A DNA stretch of 7,166 bases, taken from the NCBI GenBank assembly GCA_005786815.1, contig SYDB01000198.1, forward strand, positions 1 through 7,166. The letters run 5' to 3'. The stretch is from Burkholderiales bacterium. GTDB lineage: Bacteria > Pseudomonadota > Gammaproteobacteria > Burkholderiales > Burkholderiaceae_C. A program made the position numbers and the translations under genes. Of the stretch, positions 1 through 6,492 are shown in pieces. Under the pieces are notes generated by a model that did not search any database, was not told where the DNA came from, and worked only from the letters and a program-made list of their open reading frames with translations. Position 1 is the stretch's first letter; every line of letters begins with the position of its first letter.

Positions 1-128
1 ATACTTTTCTTTATTCCAACTTGAACTTTCTCACCAGTTCTAGGGTTTCTTGCTTCCCTAGGTTTTCTAGTTTTAACATGCCAAGATCCCATGGATCTAA
101 GTTCTATTCTTTGACCTTGTAAAGACAG
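1..128 (-). pseudogene. HU/IHF-family DNA-binding protein, C-terminal fragment, broken at both ends
   Basis: Read on the minus strand from about base 128 to base 3, the frame is open and gives [15 protein letters not shown] followed by KTRKPREARNPRTGEKV and then QVGIKKS. This is the beta-arm half of an HU/IHF protein: the 'G-x-RIELR-x-x-GS' strand and the 'ARNPRTGE' arm tip carrying the DNA-intercalating proline of the family. Such proteins bend and compact DNA as dimers. The helical N-terminal half (about 45 residues) is absent. Upstream in this frame there is no ATG before a stop at 147-149, and the frame is replaced by murC sequence. The last residues run off the left edge. The first 120 bases are about 37% G+C by hand count, clearly poorer than the genes to the right. 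The family call is fairly secure. Whether this piece belongs to the same genome is doubtful. Confidence 0.7.
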
Positions 129-135
129 ACGTCTG
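126..135. repeat. 10-bp perfect palindrome at the HU/murC junction
   Basis: The sequence CAGACGTCTG is its own reverse complement. It sits exactly where recognisable HU/IHF coding (minus strand, ending near 123-128) gives way to recognisable MurC coding (plus strand, from about 127). Short self-complementary sequence at a head-on join is typical of template-switch or fold-back chimeras, but it could also be chance. Confidence 0.6.
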
Positions 136-474
136 ATTTTGGCGTTTCAACCACACAGGTATACGCGTACACGCGACTGCTTTGAAGACTTTGTCAATGT
201 CTTATCGCGTTCCGATATTTTGTTACTCACCGAAGTCTATGCAGCCGGTGAAGCCCCCATAGTCGCTGCCGATGGGCGCGCATTGACACGTGCATTGCGG
301 ATGGTTGGATTTGAGTCCTTGGTGTTTGCAGAGGACATACACAGATTAGCCCAAGTCATTTATGAAAACGCGCAAGACGGAGATGTGGTGATGTGCATGG
401 GTGCAGGTTCCATCGGGCAAGTGCCTATGCAAGTTTTAGCAATTGCGCAACAGCAGCTGGAAAGTGCGGCATAA
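127..474 (+). CDS. murC: UDP-N-acetylmuramate--L-alanine ligase, C-terminal part only
   Basis: MurC is the cytoplasmic ATP-dependent ligase that adds L-alanine to UDP-MurNAc. Only the last ~115 codons are present. The recognisable part begins with [17 protein letters not shown], the conserved start of the third (C-terminal) Mur ligase domain. It continues through [13 protein letters not shown] and ends with the GAGSIGQVP segment close to the C-terminus. A full MurC has roughly 460-490 residues, so about three quarters is missing. In frame there is a TGA at 112-114 and no plausible start between it and the homology, so the truncation is in the sequence and not caused by the window edge. It is followed after 5 nt by ddl, the normal dcw order. 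Identity of the fragment is secure. The 5' break is discussed as a junction artefact. Confidence 0.9.
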   Translation, partial: RRLILAFQPHRYTRTRDCFEDFVNVLSRSDILLLTEVYAAGEAPIVAADGRALTRALRMVGFESLVFAEDIHRLAQVIYENAQDGDVVMCMGAGSIGQVPMQVLAIAQQQLESAA

Positions 475-479
475 ACAGT

Positions 480-1463
480 ATGACACCGACTAAGCCATTC
501 GATACCCAGCATGCCAAAGTGGCAGTGCTGATGGGTGGACGTTCGGCTGAGCGTGAAATTTCTTTGATGTCTGGTGAGGGCGTATTAAAGGCATTGCAAA
601 GCAAAGGTGTGAATGCCCATGCATTTGATCCTGCCAACCAAGCCATGGACCAACTCACCCAGCAAAACTTTACCCATGCCTTCATTGCCTTACATGGGCG
701 CTACGGTGAAGATGGATCTGTACAAGGCGCATTGGAGTTGTTAGGTATTCCCTACACAGGCTCTGGCGTGATGGCCTCTGCCATTGCGATGGACAAGGTG
801 ATGACCAAACGCATTTGGTCTGCATTGGGCTTGTCCACTCCTAAGTCGGTAAGCCTCGCACCTGACGAGCAAACGCAGCAAGCCATTGCAGCAATTCCCC
901 AAACATTAGGTCTTCCGCTGATCGTCAAGCCTCCGCGTGAAGGTTCATCGATTGGGATCACCAAAGTCACCACTGCTGAGGGAATAGAAGCTGCAACCCA
1001 ACTGGCGATTCAGTACGACCCTGATTTGTTGTGTGAAGAATTCATCGATGGCGAGGAATTGACCTGCCCAGTGATTGGCACTGGCATACACGCACGTGCT
1101 CTACCTGTGGTGCGCATTGCTGCACCCGATGGTGCTTACGACTATCAGAACAAATACTTCACAGACGATGTGAAGTACCACTGCCCGAGTGGGTTGCCTG
1201 AAACAGAAGAACAAGCGATCCAAGCCTTGGTCGTCGCTGCCTACCGTGCACTGGGTTGCCGGGGTTGGGGCCGTGCCGACATCATGTTGCGCGCAACAGA
1301 TCGCAAGCCTTTTCTAATAGAGATGAATACATCGCCTGGTATGACCAGCCATTCATTGGTACCGATGTCAGCCAGAGCAGCTGGCATCAGCTATGAAGAT
1401 TTGTGTATTCAATTGCTCCAGAGTGCGACCCTAGACCACGCAGAAGGCGGCAAAAAAGTATGA
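480..1463 (+). CDS. ddl: D-alanine--D-alanine ligase (327 aa)
   Basis: This ATP-grasp enzyme joins two D-alanines in the cytoplasm to make the dipeptide that MurF adds to the peptidoglycan precursor. The N-terminal domain has [11 protein letters not shown] with E24 (the D-Ala-binding Glu of DdlB) and [10 protein letters not shown] near 71-80. The ATP-grasp core has [11 protein letters not shown] (K150, S156), [10 protein letters not shown] (186-195) and NKYF (K225, Y226), with the metal- and substrate-binding set R265, D267, E281 and N283 in GRADIML and EMNTSPGM. The length is slightly above E. coli DdlB (306). The ATG at 480 is chosen because it lies 5 nt after the murC stop and leaves a normal short N-terminus. 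An earlier in-frame ATG at 393 would lie inside murC. The only ribosome-site candidate, GGAAAG at 459-464, is far away, so coupling to murC translation is likely. The stop overlaps the ftsQ start. Confidence 0.97.
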   Translation: MTPTKPFDTQHAKVAVLMGGRSAEREISLMSGEGVLKALQSKGVNAHAFDPANQAMDQLTQQNFTHAFIALHGRYGEDGSVQGALELLGIPYTGSGVMASAIAMDKVMTKRIWSALGLSTPKSVSLAPDEQTQQAIAAIPQTLGLPLIVKPPREGSSIGITKVTTAEGIEAATQLAIQYDPDLLCEEFIDGEELTCPVIGTGIHARALPVVRIAAPDGAYDYQNKYFTDDVKYHCPSGLPETEEQAIQALVVAAYRALGCRGWGRADIMLRATDRKPFLIEMNTSPGMTSHSLVPMSARAAGISYEDLCIQLLQSATLDHAEGGKKV

Positions 1464-2290
1464 GCACTTCACGCTACACCACACACACACGCGTACGTGC
1501 TGAGAAAAGTACGGCTGTGGTGGTGCCTTGGGATGTGAAATTGATGCACATGGTGGGCTCTTTCATGTTTGCATGCCTGACTTTAGGAGTCGTTTTCACA
1601 GTTTTTTGGGCGGCAGTGCACATGCCCGTATTTAACTTGGTGGGTATCACGGTAGAAGGCGAAGTGGACCATAACAACGCAACCACCTTGCGCGCGAATG
1701 TCACCACACGCATGACCGGCAACTTCTTTACGGCAGATCTCAGCCAAGTTCGACATGCGTTTGAAGGCGTGCCGTGGGTGCGCTTGGCAACGGTGCAGCG
1801 CGAGTTTCCAAACCGCTTGCGCGTGGTATTGCAAGAGCATCGCCCAGTTGCGTATTGGGGAGAAGAAAGCGAATCCCGTTTACTCAATATGTATGGGGAA
1901 GTGTTCGAAGCCAATCTGGCAGATTTAGAAAACGAAAAAATCCCTCGCCTCAAAGGGCCAGACAGCGAGTCGCAATTGGTATGGAAGATGTACCAGGCCT
2001 TGTTTCCCATGTTTCAAGCATTGACCTTGGATTTAGGAAATTTGGAGCTATCCGAGCGCGGCAGTTGGCGCGCATACCTCAAACAAGGTGCTGTGATTGA
2101 GTTGGGTCGTGGCGATGTGGCAGAGGTGACTGCACGAATGCATAGGGTGGACCAAACATTGTTGGGCGTAGTGCAGAAGTTGGGTAGAAAACTGCAATCT
2201 CTGCAATCCTTGGATTTGCGCCATGACAACGGATACGCCATCCGTTTACATGGTGTGAGCACGATTGAAGCCGCGATACCGCGTAACTGA
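1460..2290 (+). CDS. ftsQ: Cell division protein FtsQ (276 aa)
   Basis: FtsQ is a bitopic inner-membrane divisome protein that binds FtsB/FtsL and connects the Z-ring to septal wall synthesis. A short basic, Thr-rich cytoplasmic tail (1-~28) is followed by one transmembrane helix (about 31-53, rich in F/V/L/A). A periplasmic POTRA domain follows (about 56-126: [15 protein letters not shown], then [31 protein letters not shown] and EHRPVAYW). The FtsQ beta-domain, with [11 protein letters not shown] at 143-153, completes the protein. The start is set by the ATGA overlap with the ddl stop (1460-1463), with purine-rich GAAGGCGG just upstream. The length is typical of Burkholderiales FtsQ. Sequence conservation is moderate, as usual for this family, but domain order and position between ddl and ftsA make the call firm. 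Confidence 0.95.
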   Translation: MSTSRYTTHTRVRAEKSTAVVVPWDVKLMHMVGSFMFACLTLGVVFTVFWAAVHMPVFNLVGITVEGEVDHNNATTLRANVTTRMTGNFFTADLSQVRHAFEGVPWVRLATVQREFPNRLRVVLQEHRPVAYWGEESESRLLNMYGEVFEANLADLENEKIPRLKGPDSESQLVWKMYQALFPMFQALTLDLGNLELSERGSWRAYLKQGAVIELGRGDVAEVTARMHRVDQTLLGVVQKLGRKLQSLQSLDLRHDNGYAIRLHGVSTIEAAIPRN

Positions 2291-2317
2291 AGAGATTAGG
2301 TAAGAAACGAGGCTGTT

Positions 2318-3547
2318 ATGGCAAAAGAGTACAAAGATTTGTTAGTGGGCTTAGACATTGGTACGGCCAAGGTGATGGTGGTCGTGGCTGAAGTCTTGCC
2401 CGGGGGTGAACTCAAACTCGCTGGAATGGGCGTGGCTTCAAGTAACGGTCTAAAGCGTGGCGTGGTCGTCAATATCGATGCCACCGTGCAAAGTATCCAG
2501 CAGGCCTTGAAAGAAGCCGAGTTCATGGCTGATTGCAAAATCACCCGCGTCTACACCGGTATCACGGGTAGCCATATTCGCGGCATGAACTCTACGGGTA
2601 TGGTGGCGGTGAAAGACCGCGAGGTGACGGCACCTGATGTCGCGCGCGTTGTAGAAACCGCGAAGGCTATTAATATTTCGACAGACCAACGTTTACTCTT
2701 AGTGCAACCGCAAGAGTTTGTCATCGATGGCCAAGAGGTGCGTGAACCGATTGGCATGAGCGGCATTCGTTTAGAAGCCAAAGTGCATATCGTCACCGGC
2801 GCACAAAGTGCCGCTGAAAACATCATCAAGTGTGTACGTCGCTGTGGTTTAGAAGTCGACCAATTGATGCTCAACCCATTGGCTTCTAGCCTGTCCGTGC
2901 TAACAGACGATGAGCGTGAACTGGGCGTGGCCTTGGTAGACATTGGTGCAGGCACTACCGATGTAGCGATATTCACCAACGGTTCGATTCGCCACACTGC
3001 CGTTATTCCAATTGCCGGCGACTTGATCACCAGCGATATTGCGATGGCTTTGCGCACCCCTACTAAAGACGCAGAAGAAATCAAAATTGAATCAGGCTTT
3101 GCCAAGCAAATGTTGGCGGATCCTGAAATTCAAGTAGAGGTGCCTGGTTTAGGCGACCGCAGTCCACGTATGTTGAGTCGCCAAGCTTTGGCTGGTGTGA
3201 TCGAACCGCGTGTGGAAGAGATTTTCTCGTTGGTGCAACAAGTTATTCGTGACTCAGGTTATGAAGAAGTTCTTTCATCGGGCATTGTGCTCACCGGAGG
3301 AAGCGCAGTCATGCCTGGCATGGTGGAGTTGGGAGAAGATATTTTTCTCAAACCCGTGCGTCGGGGCGTACCCAATTACAACGGCGGTTTAGCAGATATG
3401 GTGTCGCAGCCCCGCGCTGCTACAGCCATGGGTTTATTGGAAGAAGCGCGCGTCGCACGTATTCGCGGCTTCAAGGTATCGCAAAAAAGTAGCACGGTCA
3501 AAACTGCAGTCGACCGCGTGAAAGATTGGTTTGTGGGGAACTTCTAA
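2318..3547 (+). CDS. ftsA: Cell division protein FtsA, actin-like Z-ring membrane tether (409 aa)
   Basis: FtsA is an actin-fold ATPase that binds the FtsZ C-terminal tail and anchors the Z-ring to the inner face of the cytoplasmic membrane. The phosphate-1 loop VGLDIGTAKV (10-19) and phosphate-2 loop LVDIGAGTTDVAIF (206-219) are intact. The adenosine motif LTGGSAVMPGM lies at 325-335. The SHS2/1C subdomain lies at roughly 85-165 (GITGSHIRGMNS to EAKVHIVTGA). The C-terminus, VDRVKDWFVGNF, fits the amphipathic membrane-targeting helix of FtsA. The length is close to E. coli (420). The ATG has a GAGG ribosome site at 2309-2312 with 5 nt spacing, and the gap from ftsQ is 27 nt. The sequence is near-canonical for Burkholderiales. 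Nothing is missing. Confidence 0.98.
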   Translation: MAKEYKDLLVGLDIGTAKVMVVVAEVLPGGELKLAGMGVASSNGLKRGVVVNIDATVQSIQQALKEAEFMADCKITRVYTGITGSHIRGMNSTGMVAVKDREVTAPDVARVVETAKAINISTDQRLLLVQPQEFVIDGQEVREPIGMSGIRLEAKVHIVTGAQSAAENIIKCVRRCGLEVDQLMLNPLASSLSVLTDDERELGVALVDIGAGTTDVAIFTNGSIRHTAVIPIAGDLITSDIAMALRTPTKDAEEIKIESGFAKQMLADPEIQVEVPGLGDRSPRMLSRQALAGVIEPRVEEIFSLVQQVIRDSGYEEVLSSGIVLTGGSAVMPGMVELGEDIFLKPVRRGVPNYNGGLADMVSQPRAATAMGLLEEARVARIRGFKVSQKSSTVKTAVDRVKDWFVGNF

Positions 3548-3549
3548 AG

Positions 3550-3654
3550 ATGACGCCACAACGTTTGCTCTATTTAGCTCGGGGTAGTCCTCCGGACCCC
3601 ACGCACAGAGGTCGACGATGGCGACCTTGTGCGGCAAATGCACCCCCTTCATAA
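3550..3654 (+). CDS. Possible 34-codon leader ORF downstream of ftsA (weak)
   Basis: An ATG lies 2 nt after the ftsA stop, with GGGGAA at 3535-3540 as a possible ribosome site. The ORF runs MTPQRLLYLARG to a Pro/Arg-rich end (NAPPS) and stops with TAA at 3652-3654, whose last two bases are the first two of the AAGGAG site of the next mini-ORF. It has no recognisable family and no membrane segment. Both hairpins of the spacer lie inside it, so ribosomes translating it would unfold them. The composition is what random reading of GC-rich structured RNA could give. It is recorded mainly because of its placement in a chain with the next mini-ORF and ftsZ. Confidence 0.2.
   Translation: MTPQRLLYLARGSPPDPTHRGRRWRPCAANAPPS
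3581..3600 (+). other. GC-rich hairpin (leader hairpin 1)
   Basis: GGGGT at 3581-3585 pairs with ACCCC at 3596-3600, leaving a 10-nt loop. An alternative fold pairs GTCC (3587-3590) with GGAC (3594-3597) over a TCC loop, extended by GGG/CCC across a TA bulge. The CCTCC at 3589-3593 is complementary to Shine-Dalgarno cores, so it could in principle pair with downstream GGAG. No U-tract follows. Confidence 0.4.
3602..3633 (+). other. 12-bp bulged hairpin (leader hairpin 2)
   Basis: CGCACA (3602-3607) pairs with TGTGCG (3628-3633), and AGGTCG (3609-3614) pairs with CGACCT (3622-3627). The result is 12 perfect Watson-Crick pairs with one bulged G (3608) and a 7-nt loop ACGATGG. This is the strongest inverted repeat I found outside genes in the window. 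It is not followed by a T-run, which argues against a terminator. It sits about 20 nt before the AAGGAG site of the second mini-ORF. Confidence 0.6.
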
Positions 3655-3658
3655 GGAG
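3653..3658 (+). promoter_or_regulatory. Strong ribosome binding site AAGGAG, 70 nt upstream of ftsZ
   Basis: AAGGAG is followed after 4 nt by ATG at 3663, so it serves the 22-codon mini-ORF and not ftsZ. Directly upstream, CCTT (3646-3649) can pair with AAGG (3653-3656) over a CAT loop, a small hairpin that could mask the site. The spacing is slightly short but usable. Confidence 0.5.
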
Positions 3659-3662
3659 ATGC

Positions 3663-3731
3663 ATGAAAAACAAACAACAGATTCATATTAGGCAACTGCA
3701 AATTTTTAGACAGATCGGAGAAACAACATGA
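3663..3731 (+). CDS. Putative 22-aa leader peptide coupled to ftsZ
   Basis: The ORF starts with ATG behind AAGGAG. It encodes a basic, Gln-rich peptide (MKNKQQIHIRQLQ, then IFRQIGETT). Its TGA stop at 3729-3731 overlaps the ftsZ ATG at 3728 as ATGA, the same arrangement as ddl/ftsQ in this cluster. Bases encoding its 3' end also contain the ftsZ ribosome site (GGAG, 3717-3720). It resembles no family I know and has no hydrophobic segment. The inferred role is a translated upstream ORF that delivers terminating ribosomes to the ftsZ start or opens leader structure. A chance ORF of this size is quite possible. The strong ribosome site together with the exact overlap is the reason for listing it. 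Confidence 0.4.
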   Translation: MKNKQQIHIRQLQIFRQIGETT

Positions 3732-4990
3732 GTATTGAAATGATTGAAATAGAAACATTCAACTCTGGCACGCAAATCAAAGTGATTGGCGTGGGCGGAG
3801 GCGGTGGTAATGCGGTGGAACACATGATTCGCTCGGGCGTGCAAGGCGTTGAGTTTGTGTGTGCCAATACCGATGCGCAGTCGCTGCGTATCAGCAATGC
3901 ACATAAAGTGATTCAGCTCGGATCGAATGGCTTGGGTGCAGGCAGTATTCCAGAACGAGGCCGTGAGGCCGCAGAGGCAGCAGAAGACCAAATTCGTGAA
4001 GCCTTGGAAGGCACCAATATGTTGTTTGTCACCGCCGGTATGGGTGGTGGAACAGGCACGGGTGCTGCGCCAGTGGTAGCCCGTGTTGCCCGTGAAATGG
4101 GGATTCTCACGGTGGGCGTTGTCACCAAACCTTTCGAGTTTGAAGGCACACGTCGCATGAACAATGCGGAATCAGGCTTGGCTGAGTTAGAAGCCAATGT
4201 CGATTCGTTGATCGTTGTGTTGAACGAAAAATTGCTAGACGTGTTGGGCGAAGACGCAAGCCAAGACGATGCGTTTGCATTCGCCAATGACGTGTTGAAA
4301 AACTCTGTTGGTGGCATTGCTGAGATCATCAATGTCGAAGCCTTGGTCAACGTCGACTTTGCCGACGTCCGCACAGTCATGAGCGAAACCGGCAAAGCCA
4401 TGATGGGCACTGCGGCAGCCAATGGACCAGACCGTGCACGTATTGCTGCTGAACAAGCGGTGGCTTGCCCATTGCTTGAGGGTGTCGATATGTCAGGCGC
4501 CAAAGGTGTGTTGGTGTTGATCACTGCCGCCAAAGGTGGATTGAAGTTATCTGAGTCACGCGAAGCCATGAACACGATCCGTAAATTCGCATCGCCTGAT
4601 GCGCATGTGATTTACGGTACCGCGTATGACGAATCCTTGGGTGACCAAATCCGCGTGACGGTTGTCGCGACAGGTTTGGCGGGTGGCCGTCGTGTCGCAC
4701 CACAGTTGCAAGTGTTGCGCACTGGCACAGACCCAGGCAGTTTCACCACACACAATGCGCCTAATGCTTCACCAGCAGGCATCATGGCTGCTGCTACAGC
4801 GGGCTTGAGTAACTTGGCTTCTGGCTTGGGTGTTGGTAATACTGCCACACAACCAGACTACAACAGCATGGCTGTGCCTAGTGTGTGGCGTACCAACCGC
4901 ACACAAGCGGCTGCAAAAGTAGATGCTTTGTCTTCAGGCGGCATGGACGACTACGAAATTCCAGCGTTCTTGCGTAAGCAGGCAGACTGA
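3728..4990 (+). CDS. ftsZ: Cell division GTPase FtsZ (420 aa)
   Basis: FtsZ is the tubulin homologue that polymerises with GTP into the cytokinetic ring at midcell. [10 protein letters not shown] (21-30) is the T1 nucleotide loop. The tubulin signature GGGTGTG lies at 107-113 inside [17 protein letters not shown]. The T7 synergy loop that completes the neighbour's GTPase site is NVDFADV (208-214), with both aspartates D210 and D213. Residues from about 320 to 405 form a low-complexity linker, and the tail EIPAFLRKQ (410-418) is the conserved peptide that binds FtsA and other partners. The ATG is supported by GGAG at 3717-3720 (7-nt spacing) and by the family N-terminus. The protein is complete with no odd residues. 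The unusual part is its leader. The next gene, lpxC, begins after 20 nt. Confidence 0.99.
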   Translation: MSIEMIEIETFNSGTQIKVIGVGGGGGNAVEHMIRSGVQGVEFVCANTDAQSLRISNAHKVIQLGSNGLGAGSIPERGREAAEAAEDQIREALEGTNMLFVTAGMGGGTGTGAAPVVARVAREMGILTVGVVTKPFEFEGTRRMNNAESGLAELEANVDSLIVVLNEKLLDVLGEDASQDDAFAFANDVLKNSVGGIAEIINVEALVNVDFADVRTVMSETGKAMMGTAAANGPDRARIAAEQAVACPLLEGVDMSGAKGVLVLITAAKGGLKLSESREAMNTIRKFASPDAHVIYGTAYDESLGDQIRVTVVATGLAGGRRVAPQLQVLRTGTDPGSFTTHNAPNASPAGIMAAATAGLSNLASGLGVGNTATQPDYNSMAVPSVWRTNRTQAAAKVDALSSGGMDDYEIPAFLRKQAD

Positions 4991-5010
4991 GATTCGGAGA
5001 AAATAGCCGC

Positions 5011-5934
5011 GTGCTGAAACAAAGAACCATCCAATCACTCACCAAAGCCGTTGGTGTCGGTCTCCATAGCGGTCAACGCGTGGAGCTCACCTTGCGGCCT
5101 GCACAACCTGAAACAGGGATTGTGTTTAGGCGAGTCGATTTGCCTGTCCCAGTAGATATTCCTATCACCGCCACTGCGGTGACGGATACCCGTTTGGCGT
5201 CGACCATTTCGAATGGTGGCGTCAAGGTCTACACGGTAGAGCATCTGATGTCGGCATGTGCGGGTTTGGGTATTGACAATATGTATGTCGATATCACCGC
5301 TCAAGAAGTGCCGATTTTGGATGGGTCGGCATCGTCCTTTGTTTTTCTTTTACAAAGTGCGGGCATCGTGGAGCAAAACGCCCCTAAGCGCTTTATTCGT
5401 ATTCTCAAAAGTGTGCAAGTGCAAGAAGGGGAAGGCGAGTCCAGCAAGTGGGCGCGCTTAGATCCGCACCATGGCTACAAACTCACGTTTGAGATCGACT
5501 TTCATCACCCAGCAGTGGATCAAACGGGACAACGCGTTGTCTTTGACATGGACAAAGATGTCTACACCCGCGATATTGCACGCGCTCGAACCTTTGGCTT
5601 TACCAAAGATGTGGAGACGATGCGTGCCAATGGTTTGGGTATGGGTGGCGGTTTAGACAATGCCATCGTGATGGATGACTACAAAGTATTGAATAGCGAT
5701 GGCTTGCGCTACGACGACGAATTCGTCAAACACAAAATTCTAGATGCCATGGGCGATTTGTTCTTATTGGGCAAGCCCTTGTTGGCGTCTTACTGTGCAT
5801 TTCGTTCAGGCCATGCGATGAATAACAAACTCTTACGTGAATTGCTGAGCCAGCCTAATAGCTATGAAACAGTGACGTTCCAAGACGTACAGCAAGCCCC
5901 ACCAGGGTTGGCACATTTAGCCCCTGCTTGGTAA
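5011..5934 (+). CDS. lpxC: UDP-3-O-acyl-N-acetylglucosamine deacetylase (307 aa, GTG start)
   Basis: LpxC is the cytoplasmic zinc amidase that performs the committed step of lipid A synthesis, so the organism makes a Gram-negative outer membrane. The first conserved block is KQRT...GVGLHSG. VEHLMSA supplies the general base E77 and zinc ligand H78. [14 protein letters not shown] supplies the other zinc ligands H241 and D245, and SGHAMNN supplies H268. SASSFVF (106-112) and the C-terminal half match the two-domain family, and the length matches E. coli (305). The start is GTG at 5011: it gives the standard N-terminus and has GGAG at 4996-4999, 11 nt upstream. In many proteobacteria lpxC closes the dcw cluster, as here. 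Its TAA directly abuts the convergent ruvC stop, leaving no room for a separate terminator. Confidence 0.98.
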   Translation: MLKQRTIQSLTKAVGVGLHSGQRVELTLRPAQPETGIVFRRVDLPVPVDIPITATAVTDTRLASTISNGGVKVYTVEHLMSACAGLGIDNMYVDITAQEVPILDGSASSFVFLLQSAGIVEQNAPKRFIRILKSVQVQEGEGESSKWARLDPHHGYKLTFEIDFHHPAVDQTGQRVVFDMDKDVYTRDIARARTFGFTKDVETMRANGLGMGGGLDNAIVMDDYKVLNSDGLRYDDEFVKHKILDAMGDLFLLGKPLLASYCAFRSGHAMNNKLLRELLSQPNSYETVTFQDVQQAPPGLAHLAPAW

Positions 5935-6483
5935 TTACTTACTGCGACCAGCGCGGTACATGCCGCTCGTACTTCTCGACAAATATGTTTCTTGCGCTAA
6001 TTGATGCATCACATGCCCTGCATGTGCATGGGTGATCGCTAGACCCAAGGCATCTGCTGCATCAGATCCAGGCAAGGTGGGCAGATTGAGCAAACGCTTC
6101 ACCATTTCTTGCACTTGGGCTTTTTGCGCTTTGCCGTGCCCTGCGACTGCTTTTTTCATTTGCAATGCGGTGTATTCTGCAACAGGTAAATTGCACGATA
6201 CAAGTGCGGTCAAACATGCGCCACGGGCTTGGCCCAATAACAAAGTCGCTTGTGGGTTGACGTTGACGAACACAATTTCAACCGCGCTGCAAGCCGGTTG
6301 GTAACGCGCAATCACCGCATGGATACCGTCATATAAAACTTTTAAACGTTGTGGTAATAACCCTTTTTCGACTTTATCGGTGCGAATTGTTCCGCTGGCG
6401 ACATAGCGTAATGTTTGTCCTTCTAAATCGACCACGCCAAAACCCGTGGTGCGCAGGCCGGGGTCAATTCCTAGGATACGCAT
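5935..6483 (-). CDS. ruvC: Holliday junction resolvase RuvC (182 aa)
   Basis: RuvC is a dimeric endonuclease that cuts four-way junctions loaded by RuvAB during recombinational repair. It starts [18 protein letters not shown]. The four acidic metal-binding residues of the RNase-H-like site are present: D7, E69 (in [12 protein letters not shown]), D141 and D144 (in [11 protein letters not shown]). F72, corresponding to the junction-stacking Phe of E. coli, the GQARGA helix (84-89) and the basic [11 protein letters not shown] segment (109-119) are also intact. The start lies 9 nt after the mtgA stop, and the upstream CCCTAAAGCCAAGCG has no recognisable Shine-Dalgarno, so translation probably depends on coupling to mtgA. 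ruvA and ruvB are not adjacent within the window: lpxC ends immediately 3' of ruvC on the other strand. Confidence 0.98.
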   Translation of the reverse strand: MRILGIDPGLRTTGFGVVDLEGQTLRYVASGTIRTDKVEKGLLPQRLKVLYDGIHAVIARYQPACSAVEIVFVNVNPQATLLLGQARGACLTALVSCNLPVAEYTALQMKKAVAGHGKAQKAQVQEMVKRLLNLPTLPGSDAADALGLAITHAHAGHVMHQLAQETYLSRSTSGMYRAGRSK

Positions 6484-6492
6484 CGCTTGGCT

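Larger units (their letters stand above)
3548..3727 (+). promoter_or_regulatory. Structured, apparently translated leader between ftsA and ftsZ
   Basis: This 180-nt spacer is by far the longest in the cluster, where the other plus-strand gaps range from an overlap to 27 nt. It holds two hairpins (3581-3600 and 3602-3633), a strong ribosome site AAGGAG at 3653-3658 not placed for ftsZ, two mini-ORFs (3550-3654 and 3663-3731) and the ftsZ ribosome site GGAG at 3717-3720. Neither hairpin is followed by a T tract, so they do not look like intrinsic terminators. I find no convincing sigma-70 -35/-10 pair. TATTTA at 3571 and TATTAG near 3685 lack a matching -35. Post-transcriptional control of ftsZ is the inference; RNA processing between ftsA and ftsZ is an alternative. 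Confidence 0.5.

Noticed and set aside
393..479. Upstream ATG at 393 as the ddl start.
   Set aside because: It would lie wholly inside murC and add 29 residues with no family counterpart. The ATG at 480 gives the expected N-terminus.
1452..1463. Run of six A at the ddl end, where a -1 slip would fuse Ddl to FtsQ (ftsQ is in the -1 frame).
   Set aside because: The codons are C AAA AAA G, which does not match the canonical X_XXY_YYZ phase. The ATGA overlap already explains coupling, and a Ddl-FtsQ fusion would put a cytoplasmic enzyme on a divisome protein for no evident reason.
1480..1490. Short CA dinucleotide run in the ftsQ N-terminal coding region as a possible phase-variation tract.
   Set aside because: Only about five repeat units, and ftsQ is essential, so switching it off would be lethal. 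It encodes an ordinary Thr/His-rich cytoplasmic tail.
1474..2010. Long minus-strand ORF (178 codons) inside ftsQ.
   Set aside because: It has low-complexity composition with many Cys/Thr/Arg and no motif, and lies entirely opposite a well-supported gene.
3581..3640. Intrinsic transcription terminator between ftsA and ftsZ.
   Set aside because: The hairpins are stable, but the bases after 3600 and 3633 are not T-rich, and the next T tract (AATTTTTAG near 3701) is about 65 nt away without a stem directly before it.
3571..3690. Sigma-70 promoter for ftsZ using TATTTA (3571) or TATTAG (about 3685) as the -10 element.
   Set aside because: Neither has an acceptable -35 hexamer 16-18 nt upstream. 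A promoter inside ftsA cannot be excluded, but I cannot point to one.
3913..4575. Long minus-strand ORF (220 codons) inside ftsZ as an antisense gene.
   Set aside because: It is a Ser/Ala/Thr/Pro-rich shadow produced by the codon bias of ftsZ, with no recognisable domain or ribosome site.
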